Assembly (NCBI GenBank): GCA_913057905.1
Contig: CAJXPB010000001.1
Coordinates: forward strand, 620,001-684,000
DNA length: 64,000 nt
Direction of reading: 5' to 3'
Source: an uncultured Pseudomonadota bacterium
Lineage (GTDB): Bacteria; Myxococcota_A; Bradymonadia; Bradymonadales; Bradymonadaceae
Shown here in pieces: positions 1-9,134 of the stretch; the stretch's first letter is position 1; every line of letters begins with the position of its first letter. The position numbers were made by a program, and so were the translations under genes. The notes beneath the pieces are model-generated. The model made no database searches. It saw only the letters and a program-made list of their open reading frames with translations, and was not told the origin of the DNA.

Positions 1-2
1 TC

Positions 3-2000
3 GGCCAGCTCGAGGGAGATATCCGGATGCGCCGGCACGGACCGGGCTCCCGGGAAGAACCGCCCGCCGAACAATTTGCATTTGCCGCCAAGACCGTCGA
101 ATCCGATGACGACCGCCTGGTCGTCGAGCGGACCTTCGACCCGCAGCGCGACCGATTCCTCGGAGACCATGTCTACGAGGGGAATCCGGTCCTCCCCGGT
201 GTGATGGGCTTCGAGCTCATCGAGGAGACCGCCCGTCAACTCGTCGGTCGCCCGGTCACGTCGATGGAGGACGTCTCCTTTAAGCGCGCCATCAAGCTTC
301 ACCACGGCGACCCGATCCGCGTCATCGCCACGGCCGAGATCGTCGGCCGGCAGGGCGGCGAACCGCGCGTCGAGGTCACGGTGTCTTCGGAGCGTACCGT
401 CAAGACCGGACGCACGATCCAAAATGACCACTTCACCGGAGTCGCTCGCTTCGACCAGCGCGATGCCGGCTCAGACGAACCGGATGCGATGGTCTTCGAT
501 GACACGGCTCGATACGACGAAGGGCCCGACCGAGGCGACATCTACAAACGCTTCTTTCACACCGGCCTGTTTCGGGTCATGGACAGCGTCCCCCATCTTG
601 GCGACGACATCGTCGTCGGATACGGACGCAATCCGCGCGGCCCGCTGATCGCCGACCAGTCCAACGATCGATTTCTGTCGGACCCGATGGTCCGCGAGAT
701 GGGCTTCCAGGCCACCGGGCTGTGGGGCATGATGCGCAACGACACCAGCTACCTGCCCTTCGCCGTCGGCGAAGCCGTCCAGTACGGACACGCCGCACCG
801 GGCGAGACCGTCTGCGTGCGGGCCATTCGACGCCGCGACCACGATACCGATCACACCATCGCGTTCGATGTCGAAATCCGCGCCGACGACGGCCGGCTTC
901 TCCAGCGGATGTCGAAGGTCGAGCTCGTGGGCCATCGCAGCCTGGATGACGATGAGACCTTCGACGCACTCGCGCCGCGACGCATGACCCAGCTTCGGCT
1001 GAGTCACCCCGAAGCCGAGGCACTGCTGGCCGACCGAAACCTGGACCGCGACGCGATCCTCACCGAGTCGGAACGCCAGAGCTGGGAACGCCTCAAGAGT
1101 GACCGACGCCGCGGCGAGTGGTTGGCAGCGAGAGTGGCTGCCAAGGAGCTCGTCAGCCGGCACATTCGCGACTTCACCGGCTACCGACCCGCCCTGGGCG
1201 ATGTCGTCATCAGCAAGGACGAACACGGCGCCCCCTATGTGGAGCTGCGCGGCGACGCCGCCGAGTATTCCGAAGGGTTCGATGCGCCGAGCCTGACGTT
1301 GACCCACGCCAACGGTGTGGCAATCGCGGGACTGGCCGCACCTGGACCCAGCGCCCGCATCGGCACGGACCTCGAGGCGATCGAGGACCGCGATGCGAGC
1401 TTCGCCGAAAACTACTTCAGCGCCCACGAACGCTCGCTGACCCTTCCAGGGCCCGATGACGAGCCCGCCGACGACTCCACCACCTGGACCGCCCTCTGGA
1501 GCATCAAGGAGGCCGTCAGCAAGGCGCTCGGGCTCGGTCTGAAGCTCTCGCTGGCCGAGATCAAGATCGACGGACTGCGGGAGGTGCCCGACGGACGCGT
1601 CGTCGCCGATGTCCAGTTGGATGGAGCCGCCGCCAGCGCCTTCGACCACCTCGGAGGTACCGATCTGGAAGTCTGGGCCGAGACCGACGGGACCTTCGCC
1701 CTCGCCCACGCCTACCTGACCGTCGACGACGCCTCGGCCTCCGATGGCCGAATGCGGCTGGATCGTTCGACCACCGAAACCTCTGACTCATCATCGAGCT
1801 CCGGCGCCGAAGACGACGCGGGCAACGGAGAACTCAACGACGCGACCGCCTCCGACGAGGCAACGACCCGAGAGTTCGCCGCCGTAGCCGCCCTGCTCGA
1901 ACACAAGGGACACCTCGACGCCGCGCGTTCCAAAGACAAGCGCGACGACGAGTCGCCGACCCGCGGCGAAGAGTTGAGCTCGTGGAAGAAACACTCTTAG
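3..2000 (+). CDS. C-terminal part of iterative type I polyketide/PUFA-type synthase: dehydratase + phosphopantetheinyl transferase (5' end outside window)
   Basis: The frame is open to the left edge without a stop, and the first in-frame ATG (27) lies in what looks like mid-protein sequence, so I treat this as the 3' end of a larger gene. Numbering from that ATG, residues about 20-300 form a double-hotdog dehydratase: the first half has the HxxxGxxxxP motif at H48, and the second half has REMGFQ (224-228), where Glu stands where the usual DxxxQ Asp would be. Residues about 350-570 are a 4'-phosphopantetheinyl transferase domain with IGTDLE near 446 and WSIKEAVSK at 491-499 carrying the Mg/CoA-binding acidic residues and Lys. 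The last 75 residues are an acidic low-complexity tail. A DH-PPTase C-terminus is known from enediyne-type PksE (KS-AT-ACP-KR-DH-PPTase), which would make the enzyme self-activating. The upstream KS/AT domains are not visible, so the product is unknown. It is followed after 9 bases by a biotin carrier gene. Confidence 0.72.
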   Translation, partial: GQLEGDIRMRRHGPGSREEPPAEQFAFAAKTVESDDDRLVVERTFDPQRDRFLGDHVYEGNPVLPGVMGFELIEETARQLVGRPVTSMEDVSFKRAIKLHHGDPIRVIATAEIVGRQGGEPRVEVTVSSERTVKTGRTIQNDHFTGVARFDQRDAGSDEPDAMVFDDTARYDEGPDRGDIYKRFFHTGLFRVMDSVPHLGDDIVVGYGRNPRGPLIADQSNDRFLSDPMVREMGFQATGLWGMMRNDTSYLPFAVGEAVQYGHAAPGETVCVRAIRRRDHDTDHTIAFDVEIRADDGRLLQRMSKVELVGHRSLDDDETFDALAPRRMTQLRLSHPEAEALLADRNLDRDAILTESERQSWERLKSDRRRGEWLAARVAAKELVSRHIRDFTGYRPALGDVVISKDEHGAPYVELRGDAAEYSEGFDAPSLTLTHANGVAIAGLAAPGPSARIGTDLEAIEDRDASFAENYFSAHERSLTLPGPDDEPADDSTTWTALWSIKEAVSKALGLGLKLSLAEIKIDGLREVPDGRVVADVQLDGAAASAFDHLGGTDLEVWAETDGTFALAHAYLTVDDASASDGRMRLDRSTTETSDSSSSSGAEDDAGNGELNDATASDEATTREFAAVAALLEHKGHLDAARSKDKRDDESPTRGEELSSWKKHS

Positions 2001-2009
2001 GATACCGCC

Positions 2010-2534
2010 ATGCATTACGTCGTAGACTTGGACAACAACCGTGAATTCGCCATCGACCTCCAGGAGGCCGACCGTGGCCTCTGGGAGGCCGATCTCGGCG
2101 AGGACGAACCCGTCCGTTTGAAGCTCAAAGGCCGAGCCGAAGACGGCGGGTTTGTCATCGCCGTCAACGGCGTCGAACGGACATTTTATCTGGACAGCGA
2201 TGCCACGAGTGCTTACCTGACCGATGACAGGGACATGATGAAGGTCCAGGTCGATCCGGCCGGTGACGTCGTCCTCGATCACGGGACGACCGAGCGGCGC
2301 GGGGAGCTCGATCTGGGAACCCTACGCAGTCCCATCACCGGAGTGGCCCTCGAGATTCTCGTCTCCGAGGGCGACGCCGTCGAAGAGGGACAGCCCGTGA
2401 TGATCGTCGAAGCCATGAAGATGGAAAACACGTTGACGGCCCCGGCGACGGGTACGGTAACCGCCGTCGAACCGGAGCAGGGTGACCGCGTCCACTCCGA
2501 CGACGTGCTCCTGCGTATCGACCGGCACGGATAG
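2010..2534 (+). CDS. Biotin carboxyl carrier protein of an acyl-CoA carboxylase
   Basis: 174 aa. The C-terminal 75 residues are a biotinyl/lipoyl domain with the EAMKMEN motif at 134-140; Lys137 is the expected biotinylation site. The N-terminal half is a beta-rich region like the linker domain found in front of BCCP in propionyl/acetyl-CoA carboxylases. The ATG at 2010 is preceded by AGGA at a spacing of 7, 9 bases after the synthase stop, so co-transcription is likely. It should carry CO2 to the carboxyltransferase encoded next. No biotin carboxylase subunit is seen in the window. Confidence 0.88.
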   Translation: MHYVVDLDNNREFAIDLQEADRGLWEADLGEDEPVRLKLKGRAEDGGFVIAVNGVERTFYLDSDATSAYLTDDRDMMKVQVDPAGDVVLDHGTTERRGELDLGTLRSPITGVALEILVSEGDAVEEGQPVMIVEAMKMENTLTAPATGTVTAVEPEQGDRVHSDDVLLRIDRHG

Positions 2535-2591
2535 AACGAACCCGGTCGAAAGGCCGCTGACACTCGACTCGAGGCCATGAGAGGCCGCACC

Positions 2592-4187
2592 ATGAATGAA
2601 GACACACAGACAAACCGTCCCGAGCGTCCCTCCGATACCTCGGAAGAAAGCACCGAGGAGAACGGATCCGCCGAATCCCCCGAGACCCCCTCGGAAGGCT
2701 CGGCGCGGGCCAAGGTCCTGGAGAATCAAAAACGGGTCAGCCTGGCCCACAGCCGCCTGCGCCGCCTCTTCGACGATGGTACGATGGAGGAGATCGGCGC
2801 CGAGGTGACCCACCGGGTCAACGACTACGGGCTCGAAGACAAGAAGATCCCGGGCGATGGAGTGGTCACGGCGATGGGCGAGGTCGACGGCCGTCCTGTC
2901 TATGCATTCGCCCAGGACCGGACGGTTCTGGGAGGAAGCCTCGGAGAGGCGCACGCCAAAAAGATCACTCGGCTCCAGGACCTGGCCATCAACGCTGGCG
3001 CTCCGTTCGTGGCGATCAACGATTCGGGTGGAGCCCGCATTCAGGAGGGTGTCGACGCCCTGGGTGGCTACGGTGAGATCTTTCGGCGAAACGTACAGGC
3101 CAGCGGCGTGATCCCGCAGATCTCGGCGATCCTCGGCCCCTGCGCCGGTGGCGCCGTCTACTCCCCCGCCCTCACCGACTTCGTGGGCATGGTCGACGGG
3201 TCGAGTTTCATGTTTCTGACCGGTCCGAGAGTGGTCAAGACCGTGACCTTCGAAGACGTCTCCGTCGAGGAACTCGGCGGCGCCGTCACGCATGGACAAA
3301 AGACGGGAGTCAGCCACTTTGTCTGGGAGGACGACAACGAGGCGATCGACCACATCCGCCAGCTTCTGACCTACCTGCCCTCCAACAACCACGAGTCGCC
3401 ACCGGTCGTCGACAACGGCGACGACCCCGAGCGAATGAACCCCGAGTTTCACGAGGTCGTCCCCACCGACACCTCCGAACCGTACGACGTCCGCGGCGTC
3501 ATCGACCTGCTGGCCGACGAGGACAGCTTCATGGAGGTCCACAAGGAATGGGCCCAGAATATCGTCGTCGGGCTGGGACGAATCGGCGGCCAGAGCGTCG
3601 GGTTCGTCGCCAACCAACCCGACGAACAGGCGGGCGTGCTGGACATCGACGCCAGCCGCAAAGGGGCCCGGTTTATCCGAACCTGTAACGGGTTCAACAT
3701 CCCGATCATCAGCCTGGTCGATGTTCCCGGATTTCTTCCCGGCAAGCACCAGGAGCACGGAGGCGCCATCGACCACGGCGCCAAGCTTCTGTACGCCTAC
3801 TGCGAGGCGACGGTTCCGAAGCTGTCGGTCATTCTGCGCAAGGCGTACGGAGGAGCCTACATCGTCATGAGCTCCAAACACGTCGGCGGCGACATCAACC
3901 TCGCCTGGCCGTCGGCCGAGATCGCCGTCATGGGCGCCAAGGGCGCGGTCGAGATCCTGAACCGCCGAGAGATCGCTGCGGCCGATGACCCCGACGCCAA
4001 AAAGCAGGAACTTATCGACGAGTACGAAGGGAAGTTCCTGAACCCGAATCACGCCGCCCGCCGCGGGTATCTCGACGCGGTCATCGAACCGCACGAAACC
4101 CGCCGCAAGATCCATCGGTACCTGCAGTCGGTGATGAATAAGCGGGAGTTCATGCCGCCCAAGCGCAACGGCAACATTCCAACCTGA
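2592..4187 (+). CDS. Acyl-CoA carboxylase carboxyltransferase subunit (propionyl/methylmalonyl-CoA type)
   Basis: 531 aa from the chosen ATG; an in-frame ATG at 2577 exists, but GAGAGG sits 7 bases before 2592 and only 2592 has good spacing. It has the full two-lobed crotonase-fold carboxyltransferase with typical signatures: GGSLGEAHAKKI, SGGARIQEGVDALGGYGEIF, GPCAGGAVYSPALTDF in the N-lobe and GGAYIVMSSKHVGGDINLAW with GAKGAVEI in the C-lobe. Length and motifs match PccB/MmdA. The first 40 residues are an acidic Ser/Glu-rich extension. Together with the preceding BCCP it would transfer carboxyl from biotin to acetyl- or propionyl-CoA. Being right behind the synthase end it may supply malonyl or methylmalonyl units, which is inference from position. 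Confidence 0.9.
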   Translation: MNEDTQTNRPERPSDTSEESTEENGSAESPETPSEGSARAKVLENQKRVSLAHSRLRRLFDDGTMEEIGAEVTHRVNDYGLEDKKIPGDGVVTAMGEVDGRPVYAFAQDRTVLGGSLGEAHAKKITRLQDLAINAGAPFVAINDSGGARIQEGVDALGGYGEIFRRNVQASGVIPQISAILGPCAGGAVYSPALTDFVGMVDGSSFMFLTGPRVVKTVTFEDVSVEELGGAVTHGQKTGVSHFVWEDDNEAIDHIRQLLTYLPSNNHESPPVVDNGDDPERMNPEFHEVVPTDTSEPYDVRGVIDLLADEDSFMEVHKEWAQNIVVGLGRIGGQSVGFVANQPDEQAGVLDIDASRKGARFIRTCNGFNIPIISLVDVPGFLPGKHQEHGGAIDHGAKLLYAYCEATVPKLSVILRKAYGGAYIVMSSKHVGGDINLAWPSAEIAVMGAKGAVEILNRREIAAADDPDAKKQELIDEYEGKFLNPNHAARRGYLDAVIEPHETRRKIHRYLQSVMNKREFMPPKRNGNIPT

Positions 4188-4202
4188 CCGGTTTCAAAAA
4201 TC

Positions 4203-4230
4203 TTGCGGGTGTGCGCGTGCTAACTATGCT
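4203..4230 (+). promoter_or_regulatory. Candidate sigma-70 promoter for the PilZ gene
   Basis: TTGCGG (4203-4208), 16-base spacer, TATGCT (4225-4230), 59 bases before the PilZ start. It lies just after the carboxyltransferase stop, which suggests a new transcription unit. Pattern only. Confidence 0.35.
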
Positions 4231-4289
4231 GATGGTCGGTCTACGGCCACGGATGGCCGCACAGTTCAGCGCATGTCAAGGAGTCACGG

Positions 4290-4745
4290 ATGTCTCTGAC
4301 GCACACCACCTCGACCAACCTCACCGAGCCCGAATCCGTCCCGTCGTCGGATGCCCCCTCCACGGAGGGCGCCAGCTCCCGAGACACCACCCCGTCTCGG
4401 CGACGCTCCCGGCGACAACCCGTCCGCGGGATCTGCACGATGCGCCCCGACTGCGGACCCTCGCAGGTCTTCGGCGGCCTCGTCGATGTCAGTTCCGACG
4501 GCGTCCTGGTCAAAACCGAAGCGACCCTCGAAGTCGGCACCCGAGTCGACCTCCAGATCGACTTTGTGGGCTCGAAGAACCCGGGCACCGATGAGGAAGA
4601 CTCCGAGAGGGATTCGATCGAAGCCGCGGGCATCGTTCGGCGCCGGACCGACACCGAAGGTCGCACCGCCTACGGCATCGAGTTCGTACAGGACGATACT
4701 CATCGGGATACCCTGCTCGAAGAATACGAACACTCGTTTCAGTGA
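4290..4745 (+). CDS. PilZ domain protein
   Basis: 151 aa. After a 35-residue Ser/Thr-rich N-terminus there is an Arg cluster (RRRSRRQPVRG) followed by DVSSDGVLV, matching the RxxxR and (D/N)xSxxG c-di-GMP-binding motifs of PilZ domains, and then a six-strand barrel ending GIEFVQ. It is a single-domain protein, presumably a cytosolic c-di-GMP effector or a structural PilZ. A diguanylate cyclase lies 20 kb away at 24.1 kb. Targets cannot be told from the sequence. Confidence 0.8.
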   Translation: MSLTHTTSTNLTEPESVPSSDAPSTEGASSRDTTPSRRRSRRQPVRGICTMRPDCGPSQVFGGLVDVSSDGVLVKTEATLEVGTRVDLQIDFVGSKNPGTDEEDSERDSIEAAGIVRRRTDTEGRTAYGIEFVQDDTHRDTLLEEYEHSFQ

Positions 4746-4819
4746 CATCGGCGACGCAGTAGCCTATTGAGGGCGACCTCGCATCGCCGCGTTCCCGCTT
4801 CTTCGACTGCCCCGCCGAC

Positions 4820-6127
4820 ATGACGCTCGCCCTCATCGACGCTACTCGCCACCCTGACGGACTCCCCGCAGACACGCAGATCGCCGGCCTCACCCTGATC
4901 GAGCGAACCCTTCGCCTGGTCTCCGTCGTCGGCGCCGAGCACGCCGTCGTGTGCACAGGCGAAACGCAGGCCGCGGAGTCCCTGCGCCCGCTGGTCGACG
5001 CCACCGATGCAGACCTCACCGTCGACCTCCTCGCGGCCGACGTGGGGACGGGGTTCGAAGAACTACAGGAACGCGACGACGGGGAGTCGATCCTGGCCGT
5101 GGCATCTCACGTCGCTTACCGCCGCCAACTCGTCGACCGGGTCCACGAAGCGGTCGCCTCGAACGGATCCGAGTCCCGAACGCTGGCGATCGGCCGGGGA
5201 AGATCCCCCGTATCTGGAGAGGGGATTGCTCCGCTCGTGGCCGCGGATCGCACTGGTATCGACACGATTGTCGAGCATCTCAGCGAGGGGATGTCACTCG
5301 CCCTGGACGAGATCGTGGAGCGTGTGGCCGGGGCCGCCGATATCATCGACGAGCCGAGAGGATGGTTTGTATCCGTGGTCGATGAGGAGTCGGCCCAATA
5401 CGCCGAACGCAGTCTCTGGGACGACTGCCGGAAGCCGGTCGACGGAATTGTCGCACGATACTGGAATCGCAATGTCAGTCTGGCTGTCAGTCGCCGGATC
5501 GCTCAATTCGACATCTCACCGAACGTGATTTCGGCGGCGACGTTTCCCACTGCCCTCGTCGCAGCCGGGCTGGCCACCCTCGGTACGTTCTGGGCCTTCC
5601 TGGCGGCGGGGATCTTCTACCACATCAATGGCATCGCCGACGGGATCGACGGCGAGATCGCCCGGGTAAAGTACGAGTTCAGCGTCACCGGGGAGTGGGT
5701 CGATACGGTCACCGACGACCTCAAGGACGTATTGTTTTACGCCGGGCTCGGCTATGGCGCCTGGTCGGCCGGCCTCCCGTCTGTCGCCGGGGCGGGACCG
5801 TCCCTCTGGGCGAGTTTCAGCGGTGTCGCTGTGGCGGGAAAACTCATCTCGATGGCCGGTTACTACAGCTTTTTGGCCGCCCGGGGCCGCGGAGACATGT
5901 ACGCCTTCCAGTGGAGCTTTGAGGACGACCAACAGGGCGAACAGTCGTTCGCCGCCAGGGCTCTCTCCAATCTCAAATATCTCACCAAGGATGATTTCGC
6001 CGTCTTTCTGGCGATGTGTCTGGGATTTGTGGGGCTGATGCCCTGGTTTCTGATTTTCGCCGCCCTGGGGCAAGTCATCGTCGCGATCAGTGTCGTGATC
6101 CAGCGAATCGTGGGGATAGAAACTTAA
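4820..6127 (+). CDS. CDP-alcohol phosphatidyltransferase with degenerate N-terminal nucleotidyltransferase-like domain
   Basis: 435 aa. The C-terminal half is a membrane CDP-alcohol phosphotransferase: near residue 273-297 the motif DG-x2-AR-x8-G-x3-D-x3-D is complete (DGEIAR ... GEWVDTVTD), with several hydrophobic segments around it. The N-terminal 200 residues resemble the MobA-like nucleotidyltransferase half of bifunctional inositol-phosphate cytidylyltransferase/DIPP synthases, but the usual glycine-rich LAAGxGxR start is missing, so cytidylyl transfer may be lost. Likely role: polar lipid or compatible-solute phosphodiester synthesis at the inner membrane; the acceptor alcohol is unknown. 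No clear ribosome binding site precedes the ATG at 4820. Confidence 0.8.
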   Translation: MTLALIDATRHPDGLPADTQIAGLTLIERTLRLVSVVGAEHAVVCTGETQAAESLRPLVDATDADLTVDLLAADVGTGFEELQERDDGESILAVASHVAYRRQLVDRVHEAVASNGSESRTLAIGRGRSPVSGEGIAPLVAADRTGIDTIVEHLSEGMSLALDEIVERVAGAADIIDEPRGWFVSVVDEESAQYAERSLWDDCRKPVDGIVARYWNRNVSLAVSRRIAQFDISPNVISAATFPTALVAAGLATLGTFWAFLAAGIFYHINGIADGIDGEIARVKYEFSVTGEWVDTVTDDLKDVLFYAGLGYGAWSAGLPSVAGAGPSLWASFSGVAVAGKLISMAGYYSFLAARGRGDMYAFQWSFEDDQQGEQSFAARALSNLKYLTKDDFAVFLAMCLGFVGLMPWFLIFAALGQVIVAISVVIQRIVGIET

Positions 6128-6276
6128 CGGGCCCCTTTTAACTGGCCGGCTCCCGATGATACCGTAGTGATGATGGTACAGCGTGGACAAAGTCATACCT
6201 TCGGTTGCGAACCGTTGGCTGACCAGTTAGTCATCGATACTGGATTTCCTGCAACTTGATACTTGAGGAGTATTTG

Positions 6277-6822
6277 ATGAACCGTCAGCACTCGAAAATT
6301 ATCGGTGTCCTGATCGCGGCGTGCGCCGCCGCCCTCCTGATGCTTCCCAGTACGGCCTTTGCACAAGGCGACTTTGAAAGCAGCGGCCAAATTGGGCAGG
6401 GCAAAAACATCGGAGTTGGCCTGGGCGGTGGCAGCATCGTCAGTGGTCTCACCCTCAAGGGGTATTTCAGCGATCAGGTTGCTGGACAGCTCTTTATCGG
6501 TGGTGGCGCCTACGGCGGGTTCGGCTTCGGGGTCGACGGAGACATTGTCTTCGAGTTCGCCACAATTGCCGAAGCAGAAAATGCCGGACGACTCTTTCTG
6601 GGGGCTGGCGGAGGTGCTGGATTCGTGTTCAACCGCTTCTTCAGCGCAGGCTCGGTCAACGCATTGTTCGAAATGGGGTGGCATTTTTACGACGTGCCCA
6701 TCGAACTCGTCATCGATTACCGACCGACCTTTTACTTCGGTGGGTTTAACGCCGCCGGCTTTGGGGGATTTGGGGGCTTCGTTCCCTGGGGCTTCTCCGG
6801 CGCGTTCCGGTTTTACTTCTGA
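6277..6822 (+). CDS. Exported Gly-rich protein, probable small outer-membrane barrel
   Basis: 181 aa. I chose the ATG at 6277 because GAGGAG lies 7 bases before it; an in-frame upstream ATG (6256) has no such site and would spoil the signal peptide. It begins with a classic signal peptide ending AFAQ. The mature part alternates Gly/Phe/aromatic and polar residues and ends in Phe (FRFYF), a common C-terminal signature of beta-barrel outer-membrane proteins. I do not recognise a named family. It is followed by a strong terminator, so it is a single-gene unit. Confidence 0.65.
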   Translation: MNRQHSKIIGVLIAACAAALLMLPSTAFAQGDFESSGQIGQGKNIGVGLGGGSIVSGLTLKGYFSDQVAGQLFIGGGAYGGFGFGVDGDIVFEFATIAEAENAGRLFLGAGGGAGFVFNRFFSAGSVNALFEMGWHFYDVPIELVIDYRPTFYFGGFNAAGFGGFGGFVPWGFSGAFRFYF

Positions 6823-6850
6823 GTCGATTCACCGAGACGACTGACCCAGA

Positions 6851-6876
6851 GCGGGCGCTTCGGCGCCCGCTTTTTT
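6851..6876 (+). terminator. Rho-independent terminator
   Basis: Perfect 8-bp GC stem GCGGGCGC/GCGCCCGC around a TTCG tetraloop, followed by six T, 28 bases after the stop of the preceding gene. Confidence 0.92.
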
Positions 6877-6994
6877 AGTGTCTCGGCCCCGTCGAACTCA
6901 CCGGGTTCAGCCCTGTTCTTTGAACGGGTCTCGCCGATTGGTATGCTTGCGATGCCCTGGGCATCCCGGGGCCGCGTTCTCCGACACCCCGCCG

Positions 6995-7891
6995 ATGATG
7001 CACACCGTGTCTCCTCGTCCTCGAATCGCATCCCGCCTGCTCGCTGGCCTTTGTCTTATGGCGTGCATCGGCTTGCCCCAGATCGCCTCCGCTGGCGCGT
7101 GGGCCCAGGAGGACAAATCGACGTACGTCAAACTGTCGGTCGCCCGTTCCCTGGCCACTCAACAGTACAAGGAGGACGGCGATACCTTTCAATTGCTCAG
7201 CGAGGACGAAAAGGGCCGGTATGACTCGTGGGGAACGTTTCTGTATGCGGAGTTCGGTCTACTTCCTCGGCTTACGGCGATGGCGTCCACGCAATTCATG
7301 GCGAGCACGATCGAGAGCGACCTGGTCCGCATTCGCACGACCGGCATCGGCGACTTTCGCTTCGGGCTCAAGTACCAGTTCCTCGACGATCCGATCGTCA
7401 TGTCGGCGTCGGGCTGGCTGACGGCGCCGACCGGCTACACACCCGACCCTCCCCAGATCAAGGCCCCCACGCTGGGGCTCGGCGTCTTCGCGGGCTCAGC
7501 CAACCTCCTGATCGGCAAGAGTTTCTATCCCGCGCCCTTTTATGTCTCCGGGAGCGTCGGATTTCGATACCGCGGCCAGCGAACCTCCCGCGGAGGCGAT
7601 ACAGTCGACTACCCGCCGGAGGTCCCGTACCGGCTGGAAGCCGCCTGGGGGCCGGCCGACTGGGTGTGGGTCAGGGCACTGCTCAACGGCGTCTGGGGCC
7701 TCGGGGACCCGCAGGAGTTGAACACGTTCTCGCTGACCTCTCTGACCCAGTCCTATACCAAGGTCGGACCCAGCGTGATCTTCACCATCGCTGACCACTA
7801 CCAGATCAACCTCGACTACCTGTACACCGTGGCGGGCATCAATTCGGTGCAGAGCCATGACATCTCACTCGGCTTCGCCCTCGATTTCTAA
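6995..7891 (+). CDS. Exported protein, probable outer-membrane beta-barrel
   Basis: 298 aa from the ATG at 6995 (6998 is equally possible). The frame stays open upstream, but only these starts give a signal peptide: basic RPRIASR, hydrophobic LLAGLCLMACIGL, cleavage near IASA-GAWAQ. The rest is a run of amphipathic strands with repeated GxGxFRFG-type turns and a C-terminal aromatic (LGFALDF), typical of porin-like outer-membrane proteins. No enzyme motif is visible. It is followed after 12 bases by a molybdopterin enzyme on the same strand, suggesting a two-gene unit. Confidence 0.65.
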   Translation: MMHTVSPRPRIASRLLAGLCLMACIGLPQIASAGAWAQEDKSTYVKLSVARSLATQQYKEDGDTFQLLSEDEKGRYDSWGTFLYAEFGLLPRLTAMASTQFMASTIESDLVRIRTTGIGDFRFGLKYQFLDDPIVMSASGWLTAPTGYTPDPPQIKAPTLGLGVFAGSANLLIGKSFYPAPFYVSGSVGFRYRGQRTSRGGDTVDYPPEVPYRLEAAWGPADWVWVRALLNGVWGLGDPQELNTFSLTSLTQSYTKVGPSVIFTIADHYQINLDYLYTVAGINSVQSHDISLGFALDF

Positions 7892-7903
7892 CCCTCGAAC
7901 GTT

Positions 7904-9076
7904 ATGACATCACGACGCGATTTTATGTTTCAGATGGGCGCGGGGGCGGCCAGTATGTTGATGCTTCGGCTCGTGCCCGGCTGCGAGCACATCGACGTCG
8001 AGTCAAAGGTCGTCGGCCAGCGCGTCCGGTTCATCACACCCGCCGAGGACGGGGAGTGGTACTGGCAGTCTGGTCAGGGCATCATGAAGTCCCAGGCCCC
8101 TGACATCGCACGGGGGGAATGGTCACTGGATCTCGAGTCCGACACCGGGGACACCCAGACGATTGAATTCGCCGACCTGGAATCGATGGCGCAGGACGGC
8201 GACGAGATGACCTACATCAAGACGATGCGATGCGTCTTCGGCACCTCGATCGGCACGCTGACGGACAGCCTCGTTTCCACCGGCGTCTTTACCGGAATTC
8301 CGTTGCACCGCGTGCTCGAATCCCTGGATATTTCTGACAACGCCTCGAAGCTGCGTACATTTGGGGTAGACGGCTTCGAATCGAACATCCCCATGGACCG
8401 CGCTCTGCAACCAAGCGGCCTCGGCGACCCGAACTCCGACGCCCCACTGCCGCCGATGCTTGCCTACGAGATCAACGGACGCCCCATCTCGCGACTTCGC
8501 GGAGGCCCGGTGCGACTGGTGATCCCGGAGATGTGGGGGTACAAAAATATGAAGTGGCTGGACCGACTCGTCGCCACCGAAGACGCATCGTATTTCGGCA
8601 CCTACGAAACCGAGCAATTCCCCCAAGAACCCGCCCAAGGACTCATCGACGACCCCGGCAAAATCGCTCTCATGAGTGTCATCTCCCGGCCGACCGTCCC
8701 GATGGCGGAGGTCGAAGGGCCGGACGTGACCATCGCCGGCGCCAGTTTTGCCGGTAATACGAACATCACTGACATTGAAATGTCACTGGACGACGGACCC
8801 TTCGAATCATTGAATCTACCCGACCGAGACGAGGTGGCCGAGACGCTCGATCCCACCACGCGGTCGGCCTTCGAGCAGGCCGAGCAATTTGAAGCTGGAC
8901 CCTGGCCGCCGGCCAACGTATGGGCACCCTGGGCGAAGGCGTTTCCCGGCTTGTCGACCGGCGAACATACGGTGACCGTCCGGGCCACGGATGCCAGCGG
9001 ACGTACGCAGCCCGGAGAGTCCGACCAGGAATTGATCACCAGTTCTCGCGTCCGCCTACAATTTCGCGTAACCTGA
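7904..9076 (+). CDS. Tat-exported molybdopterin-dependent oxidoreductase (sulfite oxidase family)
   Basis: 390 aa. The N-terminus TSRRDFMF is a twin-arginine motif followed by a hydrophobic stretch and LVPGC, so it may be a Tat-exported lipoprotein. Residues about 70-250 are an oxidoreductase molybdopterin-binding domain; Cys110 in MRCVFG is in the place of the Mo-coordinating cysteine. The C-terminal 120 residues (PTVPMAEVEGPDVTIAGASF ...) fit the Mo-co dimerisation domain. Lacking a heme domain, it resembles YedY/SorA-like periplasmic enzymes. The substrate is unknown. The start ATG lies 12 bases after the preceding gene. Confidence 0.85.
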   Translation: MTSRRDFMFQMGAGAASMLMLRLVPGCEHIDVESKVVGQRVRFITPAEDGEWYWQSGQGIMKSQAPDIARGEWSLDLESDTGDTQTIEFADLESMAQDGDEMTYIKTMRCVFGTSIGTLTDSLVSTGVFTGIPLHRVLESLDISDNASKLRTFGVDGFESNIPMDRALQPSGLGDPNSDAPLPPMLAYEINGRPISRLRGGPVRLVIPEMWGYKNMKWLDRLVATEDASYFGTYETEQFPQEPAQGLIDDPGKIALMSVISRPTVPMAEVEGPDVTIAGASFAGNTNITDIEMSLDDGPFESLNLPDRDEVAETLDPTTRSAFEQAEQFEAGPWPPANVWAPWAKAFPGLSTGEHTVTVRATDASGRTQPGESDQELITSSRVRLQFRVT

Positions 9077-9134
9077 AGTTCCCAGCACTTTTCGGCCCAC
9101 AATGGCCGGGACCAACCACCAAAAGGATATCGAG

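Noticed and set aside
2322..4115. A 597-residue open frame on the minus strand
   Set aside because: Antisense to the conserved carboxyltransferase; no motif or start signal.
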